This document shows, piece after piece, positions 15,903 to 23,837 of a DNA stretch of 27,310 nucleotides (the first letter of the stretch is position 1; each line of letters opens with the position of its first letter). A model generated the notes under the pieces. The model worked only from the letters and a program-made list of their open reading frames with translations. It did not search any database and had not been told where the DNA came from. A program made the position numbers and the translations under genes. Origin of the DNA: an uncultured Eubacteriales bacterium (GTDB lineage Bacteria > Bacillota > Clostridia > Oscillospirales > Oscillospiraceae); the NCBI GenBank assembly GCA_900549705.1, contig URPI01000009.1, positions 1-27,310 on the forward strand. The letters are read 5' to 3'.

Positions 15903-17111
15903 ATGAAGCGACTTATGGCAATTGTTCTGTGCCTGTGCTGTCTGCTGGGGTTGGCGGCTTGCGGCGCACAGAGCGGCGATTCCGGCAATGATAAAAAGCT
16001 GGTTATCTGGCATGACAAAGAGGAGGCCGTGGTTGCGGCAATGCAGGATTATCTGAGGGAAGCCGTGCCGGATTTGGAGATTGTGTTTGAAAAGAAAACC
16101 AGCCTGACGGATTCCCTGAAGCTGGTGGGCAATGACCCCAACGCAGCGCCGGATTTATTTGTGTTTGCCCACGATAAAATTGGCGTGTTTGCGGAGATGG
16201 GGATTCTTGCCCCGGTTACGCCCCTGCTGTCGGAGGACGGCACAGCGGATTTCCTCCCTATGACCATGGCGGCTGCCAGCTATAAGGGCACGCTTTACCA
16301 GCTGCCTTTGTATTTTGAGACACTGCTGTTTATGTACAATCGGCGGTATATGACCGATGAAGATGTTCCTGCCACCACGGAGGAGCTGTACCGGTATATG
16401 GAGGAAAATACCGGCAGAGGCCGCTATGGCTTTGTGGAGCAGCACAGCACGGCTTACTATTCTGCTGCCTGGATTCACGGCTTCGGCGGCTCCATCATCG
16501 ATGATAGCGGCACACCCTTCCCGGACGAGAAGGCCGTCCAGCAGGCACTGCGCTATCATCTGAAATTTGTGGCGCTGATGCCGGGGGAGACGGAGTACAA
16601 CACCGTAAATACCCTGTTCCTGGAAGGAAAGGCGGATGCAACCATCGGCGGCCCCTGGATGGTTCCCTCTGCTCGGTCGGCGGGCATTGACCTGGGCATC
16701 GCCCCCATGCCGACTGTAGACGAAACCGGCCTCCAGCTGGCACCATACTCCGGCGTACAGGGAATCCATGTGCTGAAATACGCGGCGGAAAAGAAGACGG
16801 CGGCAGTAAAGGAGCTGCTGGCGGCGCTTTCCAAGCCGGAAATCGGCACGGCTCTGGCGCTGGCCAGCGGTTGTGCCCCTGCCAACAGCAAATGCTATGA
16901 TGACGCGCAGGTCACAGATGACCCGATGGTGCAGGTCATGCGTACCACGGCAGAAATTGCGGTGCCCATGCCCAATATCCCGGAAATGGACGTGATGTGG
17001 ACGGTGGTCAGCAACCTCCTGACCGATGTAAATCTGTCCGGTAAGGACATCGCTTCCAGTTTTGAAAGTGCCAAAAATCAGGCCATTTCCCTGATTGCGG
17101 GAATGAAGTAA
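15903..17111 (+). CDS. MalE-like maltodextrin-binding lipoprotein of an ABC importer
   Basis: 402 residues. Lipoprotein signal with lipobox LAAC (C20). The mature part begins KKLVIWHDKEEA and has APDLFVFAHDKIGVFAEMG, a close echo of the MalE signature (PD-F-AHD-G-A-G-L), then LYQLPLYFETLLFMYN and a GGPWMV segment. This is the family-1 solute-binding (MalE) layout at normal length. AAGGAGGTG at 15887-15895 gives a very strong ribosome binding site, as expected for the abundant binding protein. It is followed directly by two permease genes. Maltodextrin as ligand is inferred from the MalE-type motif, the CBM26 neighbour and the GH13 enzyme downstream. Confidence 0.88.
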   Translation: MKRLMAIVLCLCCLLGLAACGAQSGDSGNDKKLVIWHDKEEAVVAAMQDYLREAVPDLEIVFEKKTSLTDSLKLVGNDPNAAPDLFVFAHDKIGVFAEMGILAPVTPLLSEDGTADFLPMTMAAASYKGTLYQLPLYFETLLFMYNRRYMTDEDVPATTEELYRYMEENTGRGRYGFVEQHSTAYYSAAWIHGFGGSIIDDSGTPFPDEKAVQQALRYHLKFVALMPGETEYNTVNTLFLEGKADATIGGPWMVPSARSAGIDLGIAPMPTVDETGLQLAPYSGVQGIHVLKYAAEKKTAAVKELLAALSKPEIGTALALASGCAPANSKCYDDAQVTDDPMVQVMRTTAEIAVPMPNIPEMDVMWTVVSNLLTDVNLSGKDIASSFESAKNQAISLIAGMK

Positions 17112-17120
17112 GGGGACATC

Positions 17121-18011
17121 ATGAAAAAGAAACAGAGAAAAGAAACCTTGGTTTCTTATGCCTGGTCAGCCCCATCGTTGCTGCTGATTGGGCTGATGGT
17201 GATTTTTCCCATTCTTTACACCTTTTACATCAGCCTGACCAACATGAATGTGTACCACTGGTTTGATTTCACGGTGATTGGGCTGGATAACTACGTCCGT
17301 GCCCTATTCGTGTTTGACTCCGGCTTTCTGTCGGCTTTGCTGGCAACGATTCTCTGGACGGTTGTGAACATGGTGCTCCAGCTGGTAATTGCCTTTATTC
17401 TGGCAAACTTGCTGAACGTGAAGAAGCTGCGTTTGCGGGGGCTATACAAGACCATCCTCATGTTCCCCTGGGCAATGCCGGGGTATGTAGGTATCCTCCT
17501 TTGGAAGACCGGGATGTTCAATACGCAATTCGGCCTGCTGAACCAGTGGATGAATAAATTGGGTGTTGCGGCTGTGCGGTGGCTGTCCTCGGATGTTTCC
17601 GCGTTCCTTTGCTGCACAGTGGTGAACCTGTGGCTTGCGCTGCCCTTCATGATTATGATTATGGATGGCGCTTTGCAAAGCATCGACAAAAGCTATTATG
17701 AAAGCGCCCGCCTGGATGGAGCCGGAGCGTTTGCCCGTGCCAGATACATCACCGTTCCGGCCATGCGTCCGATTATTGCCCCGGCAGTCATCATCACCAT
17801 CTTCACCACGTTCAAGCAGTTTGATGTAGTGTACCTGCTGACCCAGCAGGCCGGTGCGAAAACCGGCTCCGGGTTTCATACGATTCTGACCTATGCCTAT
17901 GAAAATGCGTTCATCACCAATAATTATGGCTATTCTTCTGCGATTTCCATGATTATTTTCGCACTCTTGCTGATTTTCTCTGCAACGTTCCGGCCAAAGG
18001 AGGATGCATGA
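17121..18011 (+). CDS. MalF-like ABC sugar permease
   Basis: 296 residues with about six membrane helices. The EAA-type loop reads YYESARLDGAGAFARARYI then VPAMRPIIAP, which is where the ATPase docks. AAGGGGA at 17110-17116 precedes the ATG, 9 bp after the binding-protein stop. Its last codon overlaps the next permease gene by 4 bp (ATGA), so the two are translationally coupled. It lacks the long periplasmic loop and extra N-terminal helices of E. coli MalF, as is usual for Gram-positive sugar permeases. No ATPase gene is present in the window. Confidence 0.92.
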   Translation: MKKKQRKETLVSYAWSAPSLLLIGLMVIFPILYTFYISLTNMNVYHWFDFTVIGLDNYVRALFVFDSGFLSALLATILWTVVNMVLQLVIAFILANLLNVKKLRLRGLYKTILMFPWAMPGYVGILLWKTGMFNTQFGLLNQWMNKLGVAAVRWLSSDVSAFLCCTVVNLWLALPFMIMIMDGALQSIDKSYYESARLDGAGAFARARYITVPAMRPIIAPAVIITIFTTFKQFDVVYLLTQQAGAKTGSGFHTILTYAYENAFITNNYGYSSAISMIIFALLLIFSATFRPKEDA

Positions 18012-18856
18012 CCATGAAACGAAAATGGCGTGAAACTGCCGGATTGACGGCGCTGAACCTCTTTTTCATGGTGCTGTGCGCCATCACCCTGGTTCCCATC
18101 CTCTATGCGCTGAGTGTTTCCTTCAGCGGCTCCAACAGCCTGCTCAGCTCGGATTTTTCCTTTATTCCAAAAAACTTTACGCTTGCCAACTATGCGGAGG
18201 TGCTGTTCGGGGAAAACATTGCTGTCTGGTTCCGAAATACCGTGTTCCTGGCAATTGTGACGGTAGGACTTTCTCTGACGGTGGCGGTTCCGGCGGCCTA
18301 TTGCTTTTCCCGGCGGCGTTTCCCTGGGCGGAAAACCATTTTACGCTGTCTGGTGCTGCTCAATTCCTTCCCGGCGATCCTCTCTATGTTTGCAATTTAT
18401 CGTCTTCTGCGCCCTATGGGGCTGGTGAACACCCGGGCGGGACTGATTCTTGTGTACACCGGAACCATGGCGGTATTCAGTCTCTGGAACACCAAGGGAT
18501 ATTTTGACACCATCCCGACGGAAATTGAGGAGGCGGCCCGGATGGACGGCGCAACGGATGTGCAAATTGTGCTGCAAATCGTGATGCCGCTGGCAAAGCC
18601 CAGCATTGTAACAACCGCTTTGCAGGTGTTGATTTATGTCTGGAACGAGTATATCTACGCCACCACATTCCTTACCGGAGAAGCAAAGTACACCCTGGCG
18701 GCGGGGCTTAATGCCTTGCAGGCAACGGAAATGACCGGATCCTGGCCGGTGTTCTCTGCTGCTGCCATCACCGTTTCACTCCCGGTGCTGATTATTTTCT
18801 TCGTTTGCCAGAAATACATGGTTTCCGGCTTGACGGCGGGAGGTGTAAAGGGATGA
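18008..18856 (+). CDS. MalG-like ABC sugar permease
   Basis: 282 residues with six predicted membrane helices. The EAA loop reads IEEAARMDGATDVQIVLQIV then MPLAKPSI, characteristic of the second permease of carbohydrate (CUT1) importers. The start overlaps the MalF-like stop (ATGA at 18008-18011); an alternative ATG at 18014 would shorten it by two residues. Its own stop overlaps the GH13 start by 4 bp, so three genes are coupled. The C-terminus (FFVCQKYMVSGLTAGGVKG) is the typical MalG-type ending. Confidence 0.92.
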   Translation: MTMKRKWRETAGLTALNLFFMVLCAITLVPILYALSVSFSGSNSLLSSDFSFIPKNFTLANYAEVLFGENIAVWFRNTVFLAIVTVGLSLTVAVPAAYCFSRRRFPGRKTILRCLVLLNSFPAILSMFAIYRLLRPMGLVNTRAGLILVYTGTMAVFSLWNTKGYFDTIPTEIEEAARMDGATDVQIVLQIVMPLAKPSIVTTALQVLIYVWNEYIYATTFLTGEAKYTLAAGLNALQATEMTGSWPVFSAAAITVSLPVLIIFFVCQKYMVSGLTAGGVKG

Positions 18857-20565
18857 AATTGGATGCAGTTTTGCATATTCCCATGTCGGAGTATTGCTGC
18901 GGATTAGACGAGGAGCACATTCTCTATCGCCTCCGCTGTGCCGCCGGGGATATGAAAAGGGTGACTCTTTTTTATGCAGATACCGCCTGCCGGGTGACCC
19001 CTATTTTGTTTTCACCGGTTCCCATGGAGCGGATACTGAGCGATGCGTACCACGACTATTGGCAGGTGACGGTAAAGAGCCCCTATCATCGCGTGTACTA
19101 TTATTTTCTTCTGGATGACGGAAAAGAGACACTGCTCTATTACGGGGATGTGTTTACCAATCATCTGGTGGATGACCGCTCCCAGTATTTTAAGCTTCCC
19201 TTTAATCACCGGGCGGATATTGCTTCCGTGCCGGATTGGGTGACGAATGCAGTGGTCTATAATATCTTCCCGGATAGCTTTGCCTCCCGAAAGTGCGGGA
19301 TTTCCAAGGAGCCTACCGAGCAATCCTACGGTGACCAAACCGTCCATGGGAAGCTGGGCGGAACGCTGAATGGCATTGCTGAGAATGTGGACTATCTCAA
19401 GGCGTTGGGTGTCAACTGCGTCTATCTCAATCCAATTTTCGCGGCAGGGGAGTACCACAAGTATGATTTGCTGGATTATTATCATGTTGACCCCTGCTTT
19501 GGCGGAGATGAAGCCTTCCGAAATCTGGTGAACACCCTCCATGCAAGCGGAATCCGGGTTCTGATTGACGGTGTTTTTAACCACTGTGGCTGGCACTTTT
19601 TTGCGTTTGAGGATGTCATTCGGAATCAGGAGCAATCCCGCTACCGGGATTGGTTCTATTCACTGCATTTCCCAGTCAGCCGGCCGGAAACGCCGGAGGA
19701 AATCCCAAGCTACGAATGCTTTGCCTATGAGCGAATGATGCCCAAACTGAACACGGCCAATCCAGAGGTACAGGAGTATTTCTGCGAGGTTGGAGCGTAT
19801 TGGGTAAAGGCGTTCGGCATTGACGGCTGGCGGTTGGACGTGGCCAGTGAAGTCAACGATGATTTTTGGCGTGCCTTTCGGAAAAGCGTCAAGGCGGCAA
19901 ATCCCCAGGCACTCTTGATTGGTGAGGTGTGGGAAAGCGCCGGTCACTGGCTGCAAGGGGATATGTTTGATTCCACCATGAATTATGACCTGCGTAAGCA
20001 CTGCACCCTTTTCTTTGGGGAGGGAAGCATTGACAGCGCTGCCTTTTCCGGGAGAATCACCAATATGCTCATGCGATACAAACGCGCCATGCTTCCCGCC
20101 CAGCTGAATTTGCTGGACAGCCACGATGTCAGCCGCTTCCGCTCGGTTTGTGGGAGCGAGGCACGGTTCCGGCTGGCGGTGCTGTTCCAATTCTGCTTTG
20201 TGGGGATGCCCACTGTGTTTTACGGTGATGAGCTTGGAGTCCAGGGGATAACCGAAGAAGAATTTCGGGCCCCCATGCCCTGGGATGGGGGAGATTTGAG
20301 CCTGCTTGGGTTCTATCGCCGGGCGATTGCCATGCGGCACACCCTTGCCCCCCTGCGCTGCGGCACCTTTCAGATGCTGCGGGCGGAAAAGGGAAGTCAG
20401 CTGATCGCCTTTTGCCGTCAGTATGATGGAAAGACCATTACTGTTTGTCTGAATGCAGGGGCGGAACCGGCCACGCTGCCACCTGTGGAGGGAACAGCTT
20501 ATTGGTCGGAAGGGCTGCAAGATAGCACCTTGGATGCCTTTGGATTTTCCGTATTTGCTGATTAG
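18853..20565 (+). CDS. cytoplasmic GH13 enzyme, neopullulanase/cyclomaltodextrinase type
   Basis: 570 residues and no signal peptide. An N-terminal CBM34-like beta domain covers about 1-115. The GH13 barrel shows region I DGVFNH (239-244), the MPKLN region-V motif, region II GWRLDVA with nucleophile D329, region III LIGEVWE with acid/base E358, and region IV SHD with D425. The N-domain plus MPKLN point to subfamily 20 (neopullulanase, cyclomaltodextrinase, maltogenic amylase). It would hydrolyse imported maltodextrins in the cytoplasm. The start at 18853 is chosen over 18805 because it forms the ATGA overlap with the permease and follows GGGAGGTG (18838-18845). Confidence 0.92.
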   Translation: MKLDAVLHIPMSEYCCGLDEEHILYRLRCAAGDMKRVTLFYADTACRVTPILFSPVPMERILSDAYHDYWQVTVKSPYHRVYYYFLLDDGKETLLYYGDVFTNHLVDDRSQYFKLPFNHRADIASVPDWVTNAVVYNIFPDSFASRKCGISKEPTEQSYGDQTVHGKLGGTLNGIAENVDYLKALGVNCVYLNPIFAAGEYHKYDLLDYYHVDPCFGGDEAFRNLVNTLHASGIRVLIDGVFNHCGWHFFAFEDVIRNQEQSRYRDWFYSLHFPVSRPETPEEIPSYECFAYERMMPKLNTANPEVQEYFCEVGAYWVKAFGIDGWRLDVASEVNDDFWRAFRKSVKAANPQALLIGEVWESAGHWLQGDMFDSTMNYDLRKHCTLFFGEGSIDSAAFSGRITNMLMRYKRAMLPAQLNLLDSHDVSRFRSVCGSEARFRLAVLFQFCFVGMPTVFYGDELGVQGITEEEFRAPMPWDGGDLSLLGFYRRAIAMRHTLAPLRCGTFQMLRAEKGSQLIAFCRQYDGKTITVCLNAGAEPATLPPVEGTAYWSEGLQDSTLDAFGFSVFAD

Positions 20566-20567
20566 AA

Positions 20568-20602
20568 AAATTTCCTCAGCCCTTCCCAGGCTGGGGAAAT
20601 TT
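20568..20602. repeat. long inverted repeat between GH13 and lacI-type gene
   Basis: AAATTTCCTCAGCC (20568-20581) pairs with GGCTGGGGAAATTT (20589-20602) with one position forming a wobble in the plus-strand RNA and a 7-base loop. It can serve as a terminator for the GH13 gene, and it also overlaps the likely -35 area of the regulator gene, so it may be an operator. Confidence 0.65.
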
Positions 20603-20612
20603 GTGGTATACT
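20583..20612 (+). promoter_or_regulatory. probable promoter of the LacI-family gene
   Basis: TATACT (20607-20612) with a poor TTCCCA -35 candidate (20583-20588, 18-bp spacer). The overlap with the inverted repeat suggests autoregulation. Confidence 0.5.
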
Positions 20613-20639
20613 GTATAAGAAGAGGGGAGGCGGGAAATC

Positions 20640-21647
20640 ATGGCGGTTACAATCAAGGATGTTGCCCAGGCGGCGGGGGTGTCCATTTCCACTGTTTCCA
20701 AGGTGCTCAACGGACATTACAGCATTTCAGAAAAGACAGTTCAGAATGTCCGGGCTGTCATGCGGGAGTTGAACTATTATCCCAGCGCCAATGCCCAGAG
20801 CTTTGCCAGCGGAGCCAATCATACAGTGGTGCTCCTTGCAAACCTGGGACCCAATATGGCTTTCCAGAACCCTCATATGTTCGAGATTATTGCGGGAATG
20901 GAGGAGTCGCTCCGCAAGCGTGGTTATCGGCTGATGCTCCAGGGAACGGACGAAACGGCAGCCTGCGGTATCGCAGAGGAAATCATTTCCCGGCGCAGTG
21001 CGGATGCCATTGCCATCCACGTTGGCGTGATGTCTCATCCGCTGGCCGCAGTGCTCACCCGGCGGGCATTTCCTCATATCGTTCTGGGTGCGCCGGATTT
21101 CGACAGCCAGGTTTGCTGGATTGACAACAGCAATACCTATTCCGGGACGGTGGCAGCCTCCTATCTGCTGTCCAGGGGCTATCGGCATCTTGCGTTCCTT
21201 GGCGGAAAGTCCTATGATTTGGGTTCAGCCCTGCGCTTGCAGGGTTTAAAACAGGGGCTGGCAACCGCTGGCATCCGGCTGGAGGAGCAGTATATCTGGC
21301 TGGGGGATTCCACCCGCGCCGATGGATGCCGCATGACCGAGGGGCTGCTGGCACAGCGGCAAAAGCCGGATGCCATTGTTTGCGCCAATAATTATATTGC
21401 GCTGGGCAGCATGGATGCCCTTGGAAAGCATCATATCAGCATTCCTGCTGAGATTGGAATCATGGCCTTTGATGACTACCCGTTTTCCCAGATAATGGAG
21501 CCGCCCCTTACGGTGGTGGACATCAATGTCCGGGATATGGGCACCCAGGCCGCCAAATTCCTGCTGAATATCATCCACCACCCCAACACCCAGATTCAAA
21601 CCTACATTACAACCTCCAATGTGATTCCCCGCGCTTCCACCAAATAA
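20640..21647 (+). CDS. LacI-family transcriptional regulator of the alpha-glucan block
   Basis: 335 residues. The N-terminal LacI helix-turn-helix reads TIKDVAQAAGVSISTVSKVLN with the hinge YYPSANAQSFASG. It is followed by a periplasmic-binding-protein-like effector domain (LANLGPN, ISRRSADAIAIHVG, GYRHLAFLGG, IGIMAFDDYPFSQIMEPPLTVV). The length is normal. AGGGGAGG (20622-20629) sets the start. It lies directly after the GH13 gene in the same direction, so the most likely regulon is the CBM26-MalEFG-GH13 operon with maltose or a maltodextrin as effector (MalR-like). The effector is inference. Confidence 0.92.
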   Translation: MAVTIKDVAQAAGVSISTVSKVLNGHYSISEKTVQNVRAVMRELNYYPSANAQSFASGANHTVVLLANLGPNMAFQNPHMFEIIAGMEESLRKRGYRLMLQGTDETAACGIAEEIISRRSADAIAIHVGVMSHPLAAVLTRRAFPHIVLGAPDFDSQVCWIDNSNTYSGTVAASYLLSRGYRHLAFLGGKSYDLGSALRLQGLKQGLATAGIRLEEQYIWLGDSTRADGCRMTEGLLAQRQKPDAIVCANNYIALGSMDALGKHHISIPAEIGIMAFDDYPFSQIMEPPLTVVDINVRDMGTQAAKFLLNIIHHPNTQIQTYITTSNVIPRASTK

Positions 21648-21650
21648 CAG

Positions 21651-21695
21651 AGCAGGCGCTATGATGTTCCCAACGCTTCATAGAGCCTGCTTTTT
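21651..21695 (+). terminator. terminator after the LacI-family gene
   Basis: AGCAGGCGCTATGA (21651-21664) pairs with TCATAGAGCCTGCT (21678-21691) with one mismatch, followed by a T-run to 21695. The stop codon of the convergent gene overlaps the T-run. Confidence 0.85.
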
Positions 21696-22857
21696 ACTTC
21701 CTTCCAATCCATAATCCGTGGAGGCTTGCCCCTGCAATGTTTGGCTCCTGCGTTGCCTTTAACTGATAATCCAATAGATGTGCGTATTCTTCATCACTCA
21801 TCGCATCAATGCGTTCGCTGGACAAAAAGGCCAGATGGTCAACTCCGATATTATGTAGACATATCAGATTCAGCGCTTGGCACATTGCGTTTACTTCCTC
21901 CGCTGTGGTGCGGAAGAAAATATCTTCATGATTTCCGCTGTCAAATTCGCGGTAGAGTAAATCCATGGGTTTCAAATTGTTAATCATGCCGTTATAGAAG
22001 TTGCCCCATTTGTTCAGATATGCAAAGACCAGAATTCCGCCCTTTTTGCAGAGGCGCACGCACTCGCGTATCGCATTCATTCTGTCTTCATAGGAAAACA
22101 AATGGTACAGTGCCCCCATGCAAAGCACAACATCAAAGGATTCATCTTCAAAGATGCCCATGTGGCGGGCATCCAGCCAGTGAATTTCTTCCAGCTGCGG
22201 TGCGTCCTTCTGCAATTCTTTCATCTGCGCGATATGTTTTTCGGATAAATCTCCTGCAACAACCCTGTGCTGCTTTGCCAGCGCAAAGGCATAGATGCCC
22301 GTTCCCGCACAGCAGTCTAAGATTCTGCTGTTTTCCGGGATGACCTCCTGTAAGTATTTCATTGAAATAAGAAACTCTATTTGCGAATGCCTGTTCTTTT
22401 TCAGGCGGGAGGATTCATCGCTGGCATTATAGAATGCTGTAATGGTGTCCGCAGTTTCAATACGCTCTGCGCGGCATTCCGTCACATTCCCACCTCGCTT
22501 GGCCAACTTAACAACAAGGGGTTTAAAATAACGAATTGCCTGATTGACATCCTTTGCTTCCATGGGCGTACACCCGTGATATTGCTTGAACGCCTTGGTG
22601 AAGCTTTCCGCTGTTTGGTATCCATAGTTGAAAGCTGCATCCAGTACTTTGTGATTGTTCTTCAAGTCAACTGCGGCGCATGATAACCGGCGATAACGGA
22701 TGTAGTCGCTGATTGTCACGCCGGTAATCATTTTGAATGACCGCTGTAAATCTGCTTCTGATACCGCCACCATGGCTGCAAATTGTTTATAGGATAATTC
22801 TTCCGTCAAGTGAGCTTCTATATAATCGATAACCTTTTGAATTTTTATCGGCTCCAT
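21694..22857 (-). CDS. AraC-type helix-turn-helix regulator fused to SAM-dependent methyltransferase
   Basis: 387 residues. Residues about 5-105 are an AraC-type double helix-turn-helix (LSYKQFAAMVAVSEADLQRS; then AAFNYGYQTAESFTKAFKQY and HGCTPMEAK). Residues about 175-300 are a class I methyltransferase: motif I ILDCCAGTGIYAFAL, acidic AGDLSE, and a SFDVVLCMGALYHL motif. The start at 22857 is preferred because GGGGGA precedes it on the minus strand and the longer frame (ATG at 22896) starts inside the -10 region. The DNA-binding part placed before a methyltransferase suggests a regulator whose activity is tied to methyl transfer or to a small-molecule substrate. The substrate is unknown. It is convergent with the LacI-family gene. 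Confidence 0.88.
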   Translation of the reverse strand: MEPIKIQKVIDYIEAHLTEELSYKQFAAMVAVSEADLQRSFKMITGVTISDYIRYRRLSCAAVDLKNNHKVLDAAFNYGYQTAESFTKAFKQYHGCTPMEAKDVNQAIRYFKPLVVKLAKRGGNVTECRAERIETADTITAFYNASDESSRLKKNRHSQIEFLISMKYLQEVIPENSRILDCCAGTGIYAFALAKQHRVVAGDLSEKHIAQMKELQKDAPQLEEIHWLDARHMGIFEDESFDVVLCMGALYHLFSYEDRMNAIRECVRLCKKGGILVFAYLNKWGNFYNGMINNLKPMDLLYREFDSGNHEDIFFRTTAEEVNAMCQALNLICLHNIGVDHLAFLSSERIDAMSDEEYAHLLDYQLKATQEPNIAGASLHGLWIGRK

Positions 22858-22886
22858 CAAAACCGTCCCCCTTTTTATTTTCAATG

Positions 22887-22895
22887 AGTATAGCA
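22887..22895 (-). promoter_or_regulatory. extended -10 promoter of the AraC-methyltransferase gene
   Basis: On the minus strand TGC-TATACT forms an extended -10 element 30 bases before the chosen ATG. No clear -35 is seen. Confidence 0.55.
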
Positions 22896-22896
22896 T

Positions 22897-23103
22897 AGGA
22901 GAGCGGATTTATCCTGTCATTTTCCGTCAAAAAATTACGTCCCTTACTCTACAGGAGTAATCCCTGAGAAGATCACGCTTTGGAAACGGTATGAATATTT
23001 GTTGGGTTGTGAACGTCTGCCTCCGACGCACTCAAGGCAGCCAACCTGCGCATTTCTGGGTAAAAATAATGAAAAGTGCTCACTCTTCTGAATCCTTCCC
23101 TGA
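22897..23103. other. intergenic stretch without a recognised gene
   Basis: No supported gene is seen on either strand. It contains a weak hairpin (TTACTC at 22944-22949 with GAGTAA at 22955-22960) followed on the minus strand by a T-rich run, which may terminate the VanZ-like gene. Confidence 0.4.
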
Positions 23104-23700
23104 TTAGCCGGGATAAATCAGTCTCCAATGATAAAGCAGCACAATGCCCAGCACCCCGCCAAAGAGATACACCCAGGGTTCTGCTTTTCCCAAATCCATG
23201 GCCTTTTCCCCCGCCTTGGGGAAGACCAGCTTCAAAAGCTTCCAGCACAGATAGCCTAAAAATGCACCCAGGGTGTTCATAATCAGGTCGTCAACATCTG
23301 TGGCACGGAAGCAAAACAGCTGACATATTTCAATGGTCAGGGACATAAAAAACCCAAATACAACCGTCTTCTTTGCCTGACGGAAGGATTTCCAAATCAG
23401 CGGCAGCAGAAAGCCCAGGGGCATGAACATAAAGGCGTTCAGTGTGTAGCCCCACCAGTCCATCGCCGCCAGGGGAATCAGATTGATGGAGTTGTCCAGC
23501 CGCCCATAGGCCAGCAAATCCCAAATGGTGCCGATACCGGCGGTGAGATGTACCGCCATAAAGCCATACAGCATAAAAATCAGCGACCAAACGACATGAA
23601 GCGCCCCGTGGGGCTGATTCCGCAGGCCGCCCCGCTTCACAACCATCCATATTAACCCGGGGAGAAAAAAGCAGCCCATTGCATAGAAAACCAAATCCAT
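23104..23700 (-). CDS. VanZ-family membrane protein
   Basis: 198 residues with five or so membrane segments. The VanZ-like core reads NLIPLAAMDWWGYTLNAFMFMPLGFLLPL (20-residue limit respected by splitting: NLIPL, then NAFMFMPLGFLLPL), then SLTIEICQLF and RATDVDDLIMNTLGAFLGY. These N/MPLG, E-Q and D-D-NTLG motifs define the VanZ family, whose members are linked in some cases to glycopeptide tolerance but mostly have unknown roles. Minus-strand GAGGGA lies 4 to 9 bases before the ATG at 23700. It has its own promoter, and there is a terminator between it and the upstream MATE gene, so it is likely a single-gene unit. Confidence 0.88.
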   Translation of the reverse strand: MDLVFYAMGCFFLPGLIWMVVKRGGLRNQPHGALHVVWSLIFMLYGFMAVHLTAGIGTIWDLLAYGRLDNSINLIPLAAMDWWGYTLNAFMFMPLGFLLPLIWKSFRQAKKTVVFGFFMSLTIEICQLFCFRATDVDDLIMNTLGAFLGYLCWKLLKLVFPKAGEKAMDLGKAEPWVYLFGGVLGIVLLYHWRLIYPG

Positions 23701-23727
23701 CGTAATCCCTCAATTCTTTTTTCTTCC

Positions 23728-23756
23728 ATTATACCGGTGGGAAATTTAAGAAACAA
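23728..23756 (-). promoter_or_regulatory. promoter of the VanZ-like gene
   Basis: On the minus strand TTGTTT (23756-23751), 17-bp spacer, TATAAT (23733-23728), 27 bases before the start codon. Confidence 0.65.
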
Positions 23757-23803
23757 GAACGAAAGACCTTAACATTTCATTAATACCCATAGCTTCATAC
23801 AAA

Positions 23804-23832
23804 AGCCGTACTCCCAATTGGTGGGAGTACGG
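23804..23832 (-). terminator. terminator after the MATE gene
   Basis: CCGTACTCCCA (23806-23816) pairs with TGGGAGTACGG (23822-23832). On the minus strand the hairpin is followed by CTTTTG. It lies just past the MATE stop codon at 23838. Confidence 0.8.
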
Positions 23833-23837
23833 TTTGC

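Noticed and set aside
22973..23248. 91-codon minus-strand frame next to the VanZ-like gene
   Set aside because: It overlaps the VanZ gene in another frame, with no ribosome binding site or recognisable protein features.
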